From Anaerolineaceae bacterium UBA6086 (GTDB lineage: Bacteria; Chloroflexota; Anaerolineae; Anaerolineales; Anaerolineaceae): a stretch of DNA of 31,275 bases. Both the position numbers and the translations under genes were made by a program. Location of the stretch: assembly GCA_002436005.1 (NCBI GenBank), contig DIXG01000104.1, forward strand, positions 1 through 31,275, read 5' to 3'. Positions 8,262 to 16,931 of the stretch are shown here, one piece after another; positions within the stretch are counted from its first letter, which is position 1; each line of letters opens with the position of its first letter. The notes below the pieces were generated by a model. That model saw only the letters and a list, made by a program, of their open reading frames with translations, was not told the DNA's origin and did no database searches.

Positions 8262-8863
8262 GCGCTCTCCTTTGCAAGTTTATTTGCAAAGAAATCAGTC
8301 AAAGATTCTCTCAGCTGCATCCGGGCTCGCATTAATCTCACTTTGACAGCAGATTCGCTGATATCCAGCACTTTGGCTGCCTCCCTGGTAGAGAGACCTT
8401 CCACATCTCGCAAGAGAAAGGTCGCCCGGTTCGCATCTGAAAGGGTGTCGATTGCTTCTGTGATATAGTGCCGTGCTTCGTCGCTGATCAACTCCCGTTC
8501 GGGTAAACAACACCAGTCGATGATTTGCCTGGGCAGGATATCGCCATCATCTGTTTCAAAACTCGCATCGATCGAGGTGAGGTTGTCTTTCCTTTTACGC
8601 AGCAGGGATAGAGATTCGTTCACTGCTATCCGATAGAGCCAGGTGGAGACTTTTGACCGGCCTTCAAACCCGTCGATGTTGTTGAAGGCTTTGATAAAGG
8701 TTTCCTGGAGGATATCTTCTGCATCTTGCGGGTTGCCCAGCATCTTCAGCGCTAAGCGATAGATGTGATCTGAATTTTGAGCAACCAGCTGGGCAAAGGC
8801 AGCCTTATCCTTCCGCTGTAGGGCTTCGAGACTGATTTCCTGTTGATTTATGTTTTCATTCAT
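8258..8863 (-). CDS. ECF (sigma-70 family) RNA polymerase sigma factor
   Basis: This 201-residue protein has only the two core domains of extracytoplasmic-function sigma factors. Region 2 (about 28-100) includes NPQDAEDILQETFIKAF and STWLYRIAVNESL; region 4 (about 140-190) has LSTREAAKVLDISESAVKVRLMRAR, the helix-turn-helix that reads the -35 box. The linker contains WCCLPE with adjacent Cys. The following gene is its coupled zinc anti-sigma factor, so release is probably redox or metal controlled. It starts 67 bases after tsaD ends, in a gap that may hold its own promoter; I could not identify a convincing ECF-type box there. Confidence 0.93.
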   Translation of the reverse strand: MNENINQQEISLEALQRKDKAAFAQLVAQNSDHIYRLALKMLGNPQDAEDILQETFIKAFNNIDGFEGRSKVSTWLYRIAVNESLSLLRKRKDNLTSIDASFETDDGDILPRQIIDWCCLPERELISDEARHYITEAIDTLSDANRATFLLRDVEGLSTREAAKVLDISESAVKVRLMRARMQLRESLTDFFANKLAKESA

Positions 8864-8901
8864 TAGATGAACCCGGGTGTGAGTTGGTTACATTGGAGAG
8901 A

Positions 8902-8940
8902 GGCTCAGGAGAGTGGCTCATGAGAGCGGCTCAGGAGAGT
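8902..8940. repeat. Three tandem 13-base repeats over the tsaD stop codon
   Basis: Units GGCTCAGGAGAGT (8902-8914), GGCTCATGAGAGC (8915-8927) and GGCTCAGGAGAGT (8928-8940) follow head to tail; the outer two are identical. The tsaD stop codon (8931-8933, read on minus) lies in the last unit, so the array spans the end of tsaD and the leader of the sigma gene. It may be a slippage product; no function is evident. Confidence 0.7.
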
Positions 8941-9956
8941 GGGTAAGTGGGCAGGACATCAAAGTCCGCCGGACTGAAGTCTTCCTGGATGTAGTGGTAA
9001 TAGGCAGCGCCTGCGATCATGGCGGCGTTATCGGTACACAGCGAAAGGGGAGGGATGTGGACGGGGAGCTTGCTAGCTGTGAGCATCTTCTCTCGCAATC
9101 GTTTGTTGGCAGAGACCCCGCCAGCTACGATAATTTCACTCGCCTTAAACTCTTCTGCTGCCATCAACGTCTTTTCAACCAACACATCCACCACAGCCGC
9201 CTGGAAACTGGCTGCCAGATCATCGACCGGCAGATCCCTCCCTTCGGCTTGCAGCGCTTCTACCGAGCGGAGAACGGCTGTCTTAACGCCGCTGAAAGAG
9301 AAATCCCAGGTACCTTCCAGCATGGCACGCGGGAAGGCAAAGGCAGTTTCACTGCCGTTGGTGCTGGCTTTCTGGATCGAAGGACCGCCGGGATAGGGCA
9401 GGTCGAGCAGACGGGCAACCTTGTCAAAGGCTTCCCCGGCAGCATCATCCAACGTGCCGCCGAGACGCTGGTATTGCAGGTGGTCTTTCATCAAGACCAG
9501 CTCGCTATGCCCTCCTGAAACGAGCAGCGCCAAAATTGGGAAGCGAGGGGGTTGATGAGGTGAGGCGTTGGCAGGGTAGAGCCAGGCGGAGTAGATGTGT
9601 CCTTCCAGGTGATTGACGCCGATCAGGGGCTTGCCGGTTGCCTGTGCAATCGCTTTTGCCATACTGACGCCAACAACCAGCGAGCCAGCAAGGCCGGGTC
9701 CCTGGGTGACAGCAACCGCATCTATGTCCTGGATATTGAGGTGAGCCTGCTGCAAGGCACCCTCCACAATTGGATAAATTGCCTTAACATGTTCTCGTGA
9801 TGCCAATTCAGGGAAGACCCCACCATATTCGGTGTGAAGGTCCACCTGGCTGGCGATCACGCTGGATTCGATCACGCGCCCATCGCTGACGATGGCAGCC
9901 GCAGTCTCATCACAGGATGTTTCTATACCTAAAATTCTTGCTGCAGGGAGTGACAT
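8931..9956 (-). CDS. tsaD: tRNA threonylcarbamoyladenosine biosynthesis protein TsaD
   Basis: TsaD, with TsaB and TsaE, transfers the threonylcarbamoyl group to A37 of ANN-reading tRNAs. The ILGIETSCDETAAA start, the metal-binding HLEGH (H116 and H120 from this start), the VSGGHSEL loop and the C-terminal SANKRLR and TDNAAMIAG segments are diagnostic. I prefer the ATG at 9956, since family members begin a few residues before ILGIETSCDET. The ATG at 9977 would add seven residues and overlap the upstream peptidase gene by 14 bases; the first option leaves a 7-base gap. It is co-oriented with M24 peptidase and sigma genes. TsaB and TsaE are not in the window. Confidence 0.96.
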   Translation of the reverse strand: MSLPAARILGIETSCDETAAAIVSDGRVIESSVIASQVDLHTEYGGVFPELASREHVKAIYPIVEGALQQAHLNIQDIDAVAVTQGPGLAGSLVVGVSMAKAIAQATGKPLIGVNHLEGHIYSAWLYPANASPHQPPRFPILALLVSGGHSELVLMKDHLQYQRLGGTLDDAAGEAFDKVARLLDLPYPGGPSIQKASTNGSETAFAFPRAMLEGTWDFSFSGVKTAVLRSVEALQAEGRDLPVDDLAASFQAAVVDVLVEKTLMAAEEFKASEIIVAGGVSANKRLREKMLTASKLPVHIPPLSLCTDNAAMIAGAAYYHYIQEDFSPADFDVLPTYPLS

Positions 9957-9963
9957 TTCTTTT

Positions 9964-11208
9964 TCAACCCCTTTCATTTTTCATCGGAAGGACCAGTTCC
10001 ATCGGGTAATCCACAAAACGCTCAAATTGACCCTCTGGTGTGACATAATAGGTGTCTTCCAATCGGACACCCATGCCTTGATCAGGATAATACAGACCGG
10101 GTTCAATCGTGAAGACCGACCCGGGAACCAAGAGGTTGTTGGGGTCGTCTTTTCGGCTTGACCAGGGCTTTTCATGGATGTTTAATCCGACACCGTGTGC
10201 AAGCCCATGCACATACCCGGTTTCTGTTGCTGGGTTGGATTTCACGGTTGCATGCCCCATTTCTTCAAACAGCTCACAGACAAGGTCCTGGTAGATTGAC
10301 GGGTTGCGGTTGGTTTCTAATTGGGAGACAACCTGTTCATAAACGGATTTGACCTGATCGTAAAGCGCCTGTGTTTCTTGCGGTGCATAACCCAGGCACC
10401 AGGTGCGTGTGAAATCGTAGAAATAGCCGCCGCCTTTTTCGCAGGGGAAAATATCAAATACGATTGTCTGACCCAGGCGCAGCAGATCGGAGGCTGTGCC
10501 GGTGCTGTGCGGGATGCCGCCATCCCGCCCGATGGCAAAGATGGTGCCTTCGGGGTTTTCTGCCCCCAGCTCAGAAAGCCAGAGATTGATATTGGCTTTC
10601 ACATCGCCGATCGTCAGCGGGGAGCCATCCGATTTGACGAGAACCTCGTCCATGACTTTATGCCCCGTCAGAAAATCTGCCACACGGGATACAACGGTGA
10701 CAACGATTTTACCCATCTGCCGGATGCGCTCGATCTCTTCGGGTCCCTTGGTGGCGGTTGCCTGGGAGATGACGTTCTCCTCAACATCCCCCTCAAAACT
10801 TAACCCTGGCAGCAGCGCCTGCACACTTTTCAGTAAGGAGTGAAATATTCCAGCTTCAACCAGGCCGTATACCAGCACTTTGCCAGTGGTCAAGCCAAGA
10901 TCTTCAAAAATCTGTTTATAAAGCAGCGCCTGGGCTTGCAACCGATCGCCTACAGCTGCAATCAGCCTATCTTTTAAGGGATAAATGTTGTAGTTCAGCG
11001 TCTTCAACCCCGTGCGCATCGCTTCTTCGCGTTCCATGGAGCTGTGGCACAGGAGCAGCTCTTTTCCCTGCGGCTTGATCGCGTCTGCCTGCGTGAGATG
11101 GCCACCCCCGGTGAGGTAAACCATGGCAGGGTTGTGTTGGCCGGGTCCTGTGACCCAGATTCCTGTGACATCGTTTTCTTTCATCAGTCGATCAAGTTCA
11201 GATTTCAT
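9964..11208 (-). CDS. M24-family metallopeptidase (Xaa-Pro dipeptidase-like)
   Basis: This 414-residue protein has the two-domain build of prolidases and aminopeptidase P. An N-terminal creatinase-like domain (about 1-160) precedes a pita-bread catalytic domain. The five metal ligands are visible in order: Asp in IVFDIFP, Asp in FYDFTRTW, His in HGLAHGVGL, Glu in TIEPGLY and Glu in RLEDTYYV. It should be a cytoplasmic enzyme removing or splitting residues next to proline. It follows selA by 40 bases and precedes tsaD by 7, so it is probably in one transcript with them. The pairing seems incidental, as no pathway link is known to me. The exact substrate is not determined by sequence. Confidence 0.9.
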   Translation of the reverse strand: MKSELDRLMKENDVTGIWVTGPGQHNPAMVYLTGGGHLTQADAIKPQGKELLLCHSSMEREEAMRTGLKTLNYNIYPLKDRLIAAVGDRLQAQALLYKQIFEDLGLTTGKVLVYGLVEAGIFHSLLKSVQALLPGLSFEGDVEENVISQATATKGPEEIERIRQMGKIVVTVVSRVADFLTGHKVMDEVLVKSDGSPLTIGDVKANINLWLSELGAENPEGTIFAIGRDGGIPHSTGTASDLLRLGQTIVFDIFPCEKGGGYFYDFTRTWCLGYAPQETQALYDQVKSVYEQVVSQLETNRNPSIYQDLVCELFEEMGHATVKSNPATETGYVHGLAHGVGLNIHEKPWSSRKDDPNNLLVPGSVFTIEPGLYYPDQGMGVRLEDTYYVTPEGQFERFVDYPMELVLPMKNERG

Positions 11209-11248
11209 GCCTTATTGCCTTTGATTTAAGTTTGTCTGAATGGACAGG

Positions 11249-12619
<1,371 letters not shown>

Positions 12620-12648
12620 TTTTTCCTGGAGAAATGGGTGTTAAAAAT

Positions 12649-13053
12649 TTAGGAATCCTTTTTGGGGTTCCAGCGACTGCGCTCAAACAAGCGCAACAAA
12701 AACTCAATTAGCACGAAAACGACAGCCAGAATCAACAGCAAACCCGGCGTCAGGATGCGTCCAAGCTGCAGCCACGCAACAGTGCTGCCAAAGACGCCAA
12801 ACCACAGCGCCTGGCGTAAGATGACCATGTCATCCACTGGAGGGTTGCTGGGAAAACGCTTGTTCAGATAATAGGTGATGGGAAGAGCGGGGCCGGTGAG
12901 CGCAAGGACGCCCAGAAAGAAGAACAACCAGCGTGGACCCAGAGTGGGCAGGGTGGCGCCAATCACAATCAACAAGCCGCCCCAACCGAGGAGAGTCAGC
13001 ACAACAGAGAGCGGTAAAAAGGTGCGTAAGAATTTTCCAAATCCAAATTTCAT
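12649..13053 (-). CDS. Small integral membrane protein of unknown function
   Basis: I do not recognise a characterised family. The 134 residues include four predicted membrane helices (about 10-32, 40-60, 78-98 and 103-122), a short basic loop (NKRFPSNPP) between the second and third, and a basic C-terminal tail (RSRWNPKKDS). The ATG is preceded by GAAGGA at a good distance. It is the first gene of the minus-strand run leading into selA (29-base gap), so its promoter region, shared divergently with the pantothenate kinase gene, probably drives that run. Confidence 0.7.
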   Translation of the reverse strand: MKFGFGKFLRTFLPLSVVLTLLGWGGLLIVIGATLPTLGPRWLFFFLGVLALTGPALPITYYLNKRFPSNPPVDDMVILRQALWFGVFGSTVAWLQLGRILTPGLLLILAVVFVLIEFLLRLFERSRWNPKKDS

Positions 13054-13188
13054 CGTATTTTTCCTTCAAATAGTATTGTAACGCATTTATTCCTGTCTGT
13101 GGGCTTAGGGCAGCCTTCCGGATGCTATTTATCAGGGGCAGGATGCGGTAAAATGATTCCTGAATGATAGTGAGCTGTGGAGCAAAAA

Positions 13189-14016
13189 ATGACCGAGACC
13201 GCACTTGCCGTTGATATCGGCATGACCAACATTGACCTTATTTTGGAAACCTCATCCGGACAATTGAGAAAGATGCTTTCTAATCAGCACCAAAGTGCGC
13301 TGGAACAATTTCAACAGGCGTTGGATGCTGTGAGGGCAGACCTGTCACCGGGCATGAAGATAGGGGTGACAGGGGGGCGCTATCGTGACCTGCCAGAGGT
13401 AGTCGAAGGATTTGATGTGATCAAGGTTGACGAAATGCAGGCATTGGGTTTGGGCGGTTTGGCGCTTTCCGGGCTCGAAGAAGCCCTGATCGTCAGCGCA
13501 GGCACCGGGGTCGCGATGGTAGCTGCACGCCCTTCGGGGGTGGCACACGTCACGGGATCAGCAGTGGGGGGCGGAACGCTGTTGGGGTTGTCAAAATTGA
13601 TCCTGGGAACGGATGATGTGGCTGAGATCGACCGGTTGGCGATGGCAGGGGATGCCGCCGCAGTGGATATCATGCTTTCGGAGGCGGTGGGCGGCAAGGT
13701 GGGACGACTGCCAGCAAATGCAAATGCCGTCAACCTCGGTAAGCTGGACCGGGATAATGGGTTTACGAAAGAGAACCTGGCTGCCGGGCTGGTGCGCCTG
13801 GTGGCTCAGGTGATCGCGGTCATCGCGATCAATGCCAGTGCCTCAGCTGGATTGGAAGATATTGTGCTGGTGGGTCACCTGATGGATTTACAGTCCATCC
13901 GGCGCGAGATTGACCTGGTGGGTGAATTTTATGAGCGCACCTTTCTCGTGCCGGATCAACCAGGCTTTGGCACGGTGATGGGCGTGCTGGCTGTTTTGAA
14001 ACAGGAGGCGCACTAA
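13189..14016 (+). CDS. coaW: Type II pantothenate kinase (CoaW-like)
   Basis: This 275-residue protein of the ASKHA (actin-like ATPase) fold catalyses the first step of coenzyme A synthesis, pantothenate plus ATP to 4'-phosphopantothenate. Features of the type II branch are an N-terminal VDIGMTNIDLIL phosphate loop, VTGGRYRDLPE, VSAGTGVAMV and the TGSAVGGGTLLGLSKLILG segment. I chose the ATG at 13189 because GGAG lies six bases before it; a GTG at 13177 would swallow that site. It stands alone between divergent and unrelated neighbours. Type II enzymes of this sort are usually not inhibited by CoA; that is family knowledge, not seen here. Confidence 0.85.
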   Translation: MTETALAVDIGMTNIDLILETSSGQLRKMLSNQHQSALEQFQQALDAVRADLSPGMKIGVTGGRYRDLPEVVEGFDVIKVDEMQALGLGGLALSGLEEALIVSAGTGVAMVAARPSGVAHVTGSAVGGGTLLGLSKLILGTDDVAEIDRLAMAGDAAAVDIMLSEAVGGKVGRLPANANAVNLGKLDRDNGFTKENLAAGLVRLVAQVIAVIAINASASAGLEDIVLVGHLMDLQSIRREIDLVGEFYERTFLVPDQPGFGTVMGVLAVLKQEAH

Positions 14017-14152
14017 TTCTGCCCTGACTTTGCCGGACCAAAATGTGCTGGATGATCTCCTGTTTGTTCTTATTCATCTTCTCTCTCCCATTTACTTTCA
14101 CCTTCAACCTTTCAGCTTCTTACTATCTCCTATCAGCTATCCCCTATCAGCT

Positions 14153-14167
14153 CTCAACGCTTTCCAA
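14153..14167 (+). repeat. Left copy of a 15-base direct repeat at the island edge
   Basis: CTCAACGCTTTCCAA is identical to 24499-24513, about 10.3 kb away. The two copies bracket the lower-GC block. A 15-base match alone could occur by chance in a window of this size; its position is what makes it notable. Confidence 0.55.
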
Positions 14168-14171
14168 GCCG

Positions 14172-14201
14172 CACACCCCAGGGTGTCACACCCCAGGGTG
14201 T
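14172..14201 (+). repeat. Tandem dyad repeat, possible operator
   Basis: Two perfect head-to-tail copies of CACACCCCAGGGTGT (14172-14186, 14187-14201). Each unit is itself a near-palindrome: ACACCC, a CA centre, then GGGTGT. The pair ends 12 bases before the -35 box of the promoter at 14214, where a dimeric activator or autoregulator could bind. The pyrimidine-rich stretch before it (about 14050-14165) has short CCTATCAGCT echoes and no gene. Confidence 0.6.
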
Positions 14202-14213
14202 TACACCTCATCC

Positions 14214-14242
14214 TTGACAACTCAGCAGACCCCTAATAAAAT
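14214..14242 (+). promoter_or_regulatory. Sigma-70-type promoter of the regulator/ABC operon
   Basis: TTGACA (14214-14219, six of six) and TAAAAT (14237-14242, five of six) are separated by exactly 17 bases. Transcription should start near 14249, 25 bases before the regulator ATG at 14274. It lies directly downstream of the tandem dyad repeat. Confidence 0.72.
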
Positions 14243-14252
14243 AAGTCAGTTC

Positions 14253-14266
14253 TTTGGTCTTTTTGG
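14253..14266 (+). repeat. Leader repeat, copy 1
   Basis: TTTGGTCTTTTTGG begins about 4 bases after the predicted transcription start and ends 7 bases before the regulator ATG. An identical copy precedes the next gene at 15001-15014. Confidence 0.5.
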
Positions 14267-14273
14267 AAAATTA

Positions 14274-14984
14274 ATGAAACTCACACGACGTCAGGAAATC
14301 TTTATTCATCGTTTACTCGATCTTTATTGGGAATTAAATAGGCCGATCCATTACTCGTTATTGGCAGAACGAGTTGGAGTGAGTCCCTTCACTGCCTATG
14401 ATATGCTGCGCTTGCTCGAAGAGAAGGGATATGTCACTTCTGAGTATCGTATTGGTTCTGAAAAGCCATCCGTGGGACGCTCTAAAGTTGTATTTGAACC
14501 CACTAAGCTAGCCCGTCGCCGAATAGAAGAGTTAGCAACCGGTGCCGATTTGGGCGATTGGGACAGTACAAGGGCACGTATCCTGGCGAGAGTCCGAACG
14601 GGGGAATTCCAGAATCGAATACTGGCTGAAGAAATGTTAGCCCGCGTCCCGCCGAAAGCACCGGAAACCCTGCGTTATTGCTTTGAGGTTATGATGGTTC
14701 TTATGCTCAGGCTCGGCAGGGGCACCGGTCGCCATATCCTGGCCGAACGTTTGCCTCAATTTTTAGAACTGAAAGGTGCAATTTCTCGTTCAGGATTGCT
14801 TTTATTAGGTGGATTTGTCTTAGGTCTGTTAGCTGATGAGAATGCGATAGATTTGGATAGGGACCAATCAATCATTAAACAAGTCGAACGGTATCAAGCC
14901 CTCGTGATGGAAATGGAGCCTAACCTATGTCGACGTTTAGGTGACGGCATAAAAGACATGTTTGTTCTCGTATTTCAGAGCTAA
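14274..14984 (+). CDS. Winged helix-turn-helix transcriptional regulator
   Basis: This 236-residue protein begins MKLTRRQEIFIHRLLDLYWELNRPI, followed by a winged-helix fold (SLLAERVGVSPFTAYDMLRLLEEKGYV, then a charged wing, to about residue 75). The C-terminal 150 residues are mostly helical with a hydrophobic patch (SGLLLLGGFVLGLLAD) that could bind an effector or form a dimer. I placed the start at this ATG: the frame is open 231 bases further up, but that stretch is low-complexity, contains the promoter and codes for nothing protein-like. As the first gene of the export operon, 39 bases before the first ABC gene, it is probably its local regulator. The family is broadly MarR/DeoR-like; I cannot name it more precisely. 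Confidence 0.75.
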   Translation: MKLTRRQEIFIHRLLDLYWELNRPIHYSLLAERVGVSPFTAYDMLRLLEEKGYVTSEYRIGSEKPSVGRSKVVFEPTKLARRRIEELATGADLGDWDSTRARILARVRTGEFQNRILAEEMLARVPPKAPETLRYCFEVMMVLMLRLGRGTGRHILAERLPQFLELKGAISRSGLLLLGGFVLGLLADENAIDLDRDQSIIKQVERYQALVMEMEPNLCRRLGDGIKDMFVLVFQS

Positions 14985-15000
14985 ATAATTTATCTAATAT

Positions 15001-15014
15001 TTTGGTCTTTTTGG
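15001..15014 (+). repeat. Leader repeat, copy 2
   Basis: An exact copy of the 14-base TTTGGTCTTTTTGG at 14253-14266, ending 9 bases before the first ABC gene. It is preceded by an AT-rich run with weak -10-like boxes (TAATTT near 14986, TAATAT near 14995), so a second start of transcription here is possible. Confidence 0.5.
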
Positions 15015-15023
15015 GATTTTACA

Positions 15024-15971
15024 ATGGCAATTTCTGTTGAAGCTCTTCTTTTAACAAAACAATATTCTTCCCAGCCAAAGGGAAGCCGCCCTGCGCTCGA
15101 TGCGGTTGATTTGCATGTCGAGGCCGGACAACTGTACGGACTGGTTGGCCCGGATGGTGCAGGCAAGACAACCCTGCTGCGCATCCTGTCCACTGTCATG
15201 AATCCAACATCGGGCTCTGCCCGATTAATGGGTTATGACGTAAATAAGCAAGCTGAGCAGATCCGCTCCAGATTAGGATATATGCCGCAGGCTTTCAGCT
15301 TGTATCCCGACTTGAGTGTGATGGAAAACCTACGTTTCTTCGCTGACATTAATGGCGTGTCGCATGGGAAACAAAAAAGTCGCATTGACGAATTACTGGA
15401 GTTTGCGCGACTGACGGATTTTACTTCCCGGCGCAGCGAGAATCTCTCAGGAGGGATGCGAAAAAAGCTGGCATTAGCTTGCGCTTTGGTCCATGAACCA
15501 GAAATCCTGTTATTGGATGAACCAACCACGGGTGTAGATCCGGTTTCCAGACGGGAGTTATGGCAATTGCTGGCTAAGGTTATTCAACAAGGTGTTACCG
15601 TTCTGGTCAGTACACCTTATATGGATGAGGCGGAACGCTGTAATATGGTCAGCATCATTTATCAAGGGCGAATACTCACCACGGGTGCGCCCGTGGATTT
15701 GGAGCGGCAAATGCCTTTCCGGATCGTAGAGGTCAAAGCAAAGCCGCGTGGAACGTTGCGTCAGGTGGTTGATAAAATAGATGGTGGGTATGGCTGGCGC
15801 GCTGTTGGTGATCGTCTGCGTCTCTCGGTGGTGGACCCGGCTGGGGTGCAAGCGCGAATCAAGGCAAATTTGGAAACAGCCGGCGCGCAGATCAGCATTC
15901 TGCGTGAAGCACGGATTCTGATGGAAGATGTTTTCATCTACCTGGTCGAACAGCAGGAGAAGCAGGCATGA
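15024..15971 (+). CDS. ABC transporter ATP-binding protein (first of a pair)
   Basis: This 315-residue nucleotide-binding subunit has Walker A GPDGAGKT (42-49), a Q-loop MPQAF, signature LSGGM (140-144) and Walker B LLLDEP (161-166) with the catalytic Glu. The switch His usually found in the ST-H-YMDEAE segment is replaced by Pro (P197, STPYMDEAE). Its likely partner is the next gene, with which it overlaps by ATGA. In E. coli YbhF and related proteins the two halves are fused; here they are separate. Substrate class (drugs, lipids or cations in that family) is not settled by sequence. There is no clear ribosome binding site, but the leader repeat lies just upstream. Confidence 0.92.
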   Translation: MAISVEALLLTKQYSSQPKGSRPALDAVDLHVEAGQLYGLVGPDGAGKTTLLRILSTVMNPTSGSARLMGYDVNKQAEQIRSRLGYMPQAFSLYPDLSVMENLRFFADINGVSHGKQKSRIDELLEFARLTDFTSRRSENLSGGMRKKLALACALVHEPEILLLDEPTTGVDPVSRRELWQLLAKVIQQGVTVLVSTPYMDEAERCNMVSIIYQGRILTTGAPVDLERQMPFRIVEVKAKPRGTLRQVVDKIDGGYGWRAVGDRLRLSVVDPAGVQARIKANLETAGAQISILREARILMEDVFIYLVEQQEKQA

Positions 15972-16921
15972 GCTCAGAAAAATCTGTACAAGCCACTCAA
16001 CTAACGCGAAAATTTGGTGACTTTATCGCTGTAGATCAAATCAGCTTCGATATCCCCAAAGGCGAAATTTTTGGGCTCCTTGGTCCGAACGGAGCGGGCA
16101 AAACCACCACAATCCGTATGTTATGTGGCATTCTGACACCCTCATCGGGGGCAGCAAGTATCCTGGGATTTGATGTGTCCAAGCAAACTGAAGAAGTCAA
16201 GCAAAGAATCGGCTACATGTCGCAAAAATTTTCACTATATAACGATCTGAGTGTATCTGAAAACCTTAATTTTTATGCAAACCTATATGGAATCCCCCGT
16301 GAGAAAGTAAAATCACGAATAGCTGAGTTAATAGAGATAGCTGGTTTACAAGGACACGAGAAACAATTGACTCGCAACCTTTCGGGTGCATGGCGTCAGC
16401 GTTTGGCACTTGCTTGCGCAATTGTACATGAACCGCCAATGATATTTTTGGATGAACCGACAGCCGGAGTCGACCCTGTATCACGACGTGAATTTTGGGA
16501 AATGATTTATACAATGGCTGGCCGAGGAGTAAGTGTGCTTGCAACTACTCATTACATGGATGAAGCTGAGTTTTGTAATGTAATTGGGATGATGTATCGT
16601 TCACGTTTAATTGCGCTCAATGATCCAGATTCACTGAAAGATGAAATGAGAGGTGTTTTATTTGAAGTCGATTGCCATGAACCAGGTCGTGCGGAAAAAA
16701 TATTACGTGATTTGCCAACCGTACAAGATGTGGTAGCGCATGGCGTTATTTTACGTGTTCTCATGACCGATAAGACTAAAAAGGTTTTTTTGGAAAAAGT
16801 ATTGACGGAAAACGAGATTGTTATAGATCGAATCGAGCGTGTTTTGCCTACATTGGAAGATGTGTTTGTTTCGTTGGTAGATCAAGAAAATCGCCTGCAC
16901 GTGCGGGCAGAAATCGATTAA
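15968..16921 (+). CDS. ABC transporter ATP-binding protein (second of a pair)
   Basis: This 317-residue nucleotide-binding subunit has Walker A GPNGAGKT (39-46), a Q-loop MSQKF, Walker B IFLDEP and a normal switch His (H195, TTHYMDEAE). The signature is LSGAW (138-142) instead of LSGGQ. This deviation pairs with the missing His of the first subunit: in a head-to-tail dimer both fall in the same composite ATP site, leaving one consensus and one degenerate site. The C-terminal 80 residues form the usual DUF4162-like extension of ABC-2 type exporters. The start codon overlaps the first ABC gene, and the permease follows after 10 bases behind a strong AGGAGG. Confidence 0.92.
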   Translation: MSSEKSVQATQLTRKFGDFIAVDQISFDIPKGEIFGLLGPNGAGKTTTIRMLCGILTPSSGAASILGFDVSKQTEEVKQRIGYMSQKFSLYNDLSVSENLNFYANLYGIPREKVKSRIAELIEIAGLQGHEKQLTRNLSGAWRQRLALACAIVHEPPMIFLDEPTAGVDPVSRREFWEMIYTMAGRGVSVLATTHYMDEAEFCNVIGMMYRSRLIALNDPDSLKDEMRGVLFEVDCHEPGRAEKILRDLPTVQDVVAHGVILRVLMTDKTKKVFLEKVLTENEIVIDRIERVLPTLEDVFVSLVDQENRLHVRAEID

Positions 16922-16931
16922 GGAGGTTCAC

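Noticed and set aside
8913..9518. Plus-strand frame opposite tsaD
   Set aside because: tsaD is unambiguous on the other strand and the opposite translation has no recognisable domain.
14172..14201. Possible CRISPR-like repeat array
   Set aside because: There are only two units, with no spacers between them and no cas genes nearby.
14043..14273. N-terminal extension of the winged-helix regulator
   Set aside because: The 77 extra codons cover pyrimidine-rich DNA, the tandem dyad repeat and the promoter; the helix-turn-helix domain starts right at the ATG at 14274.
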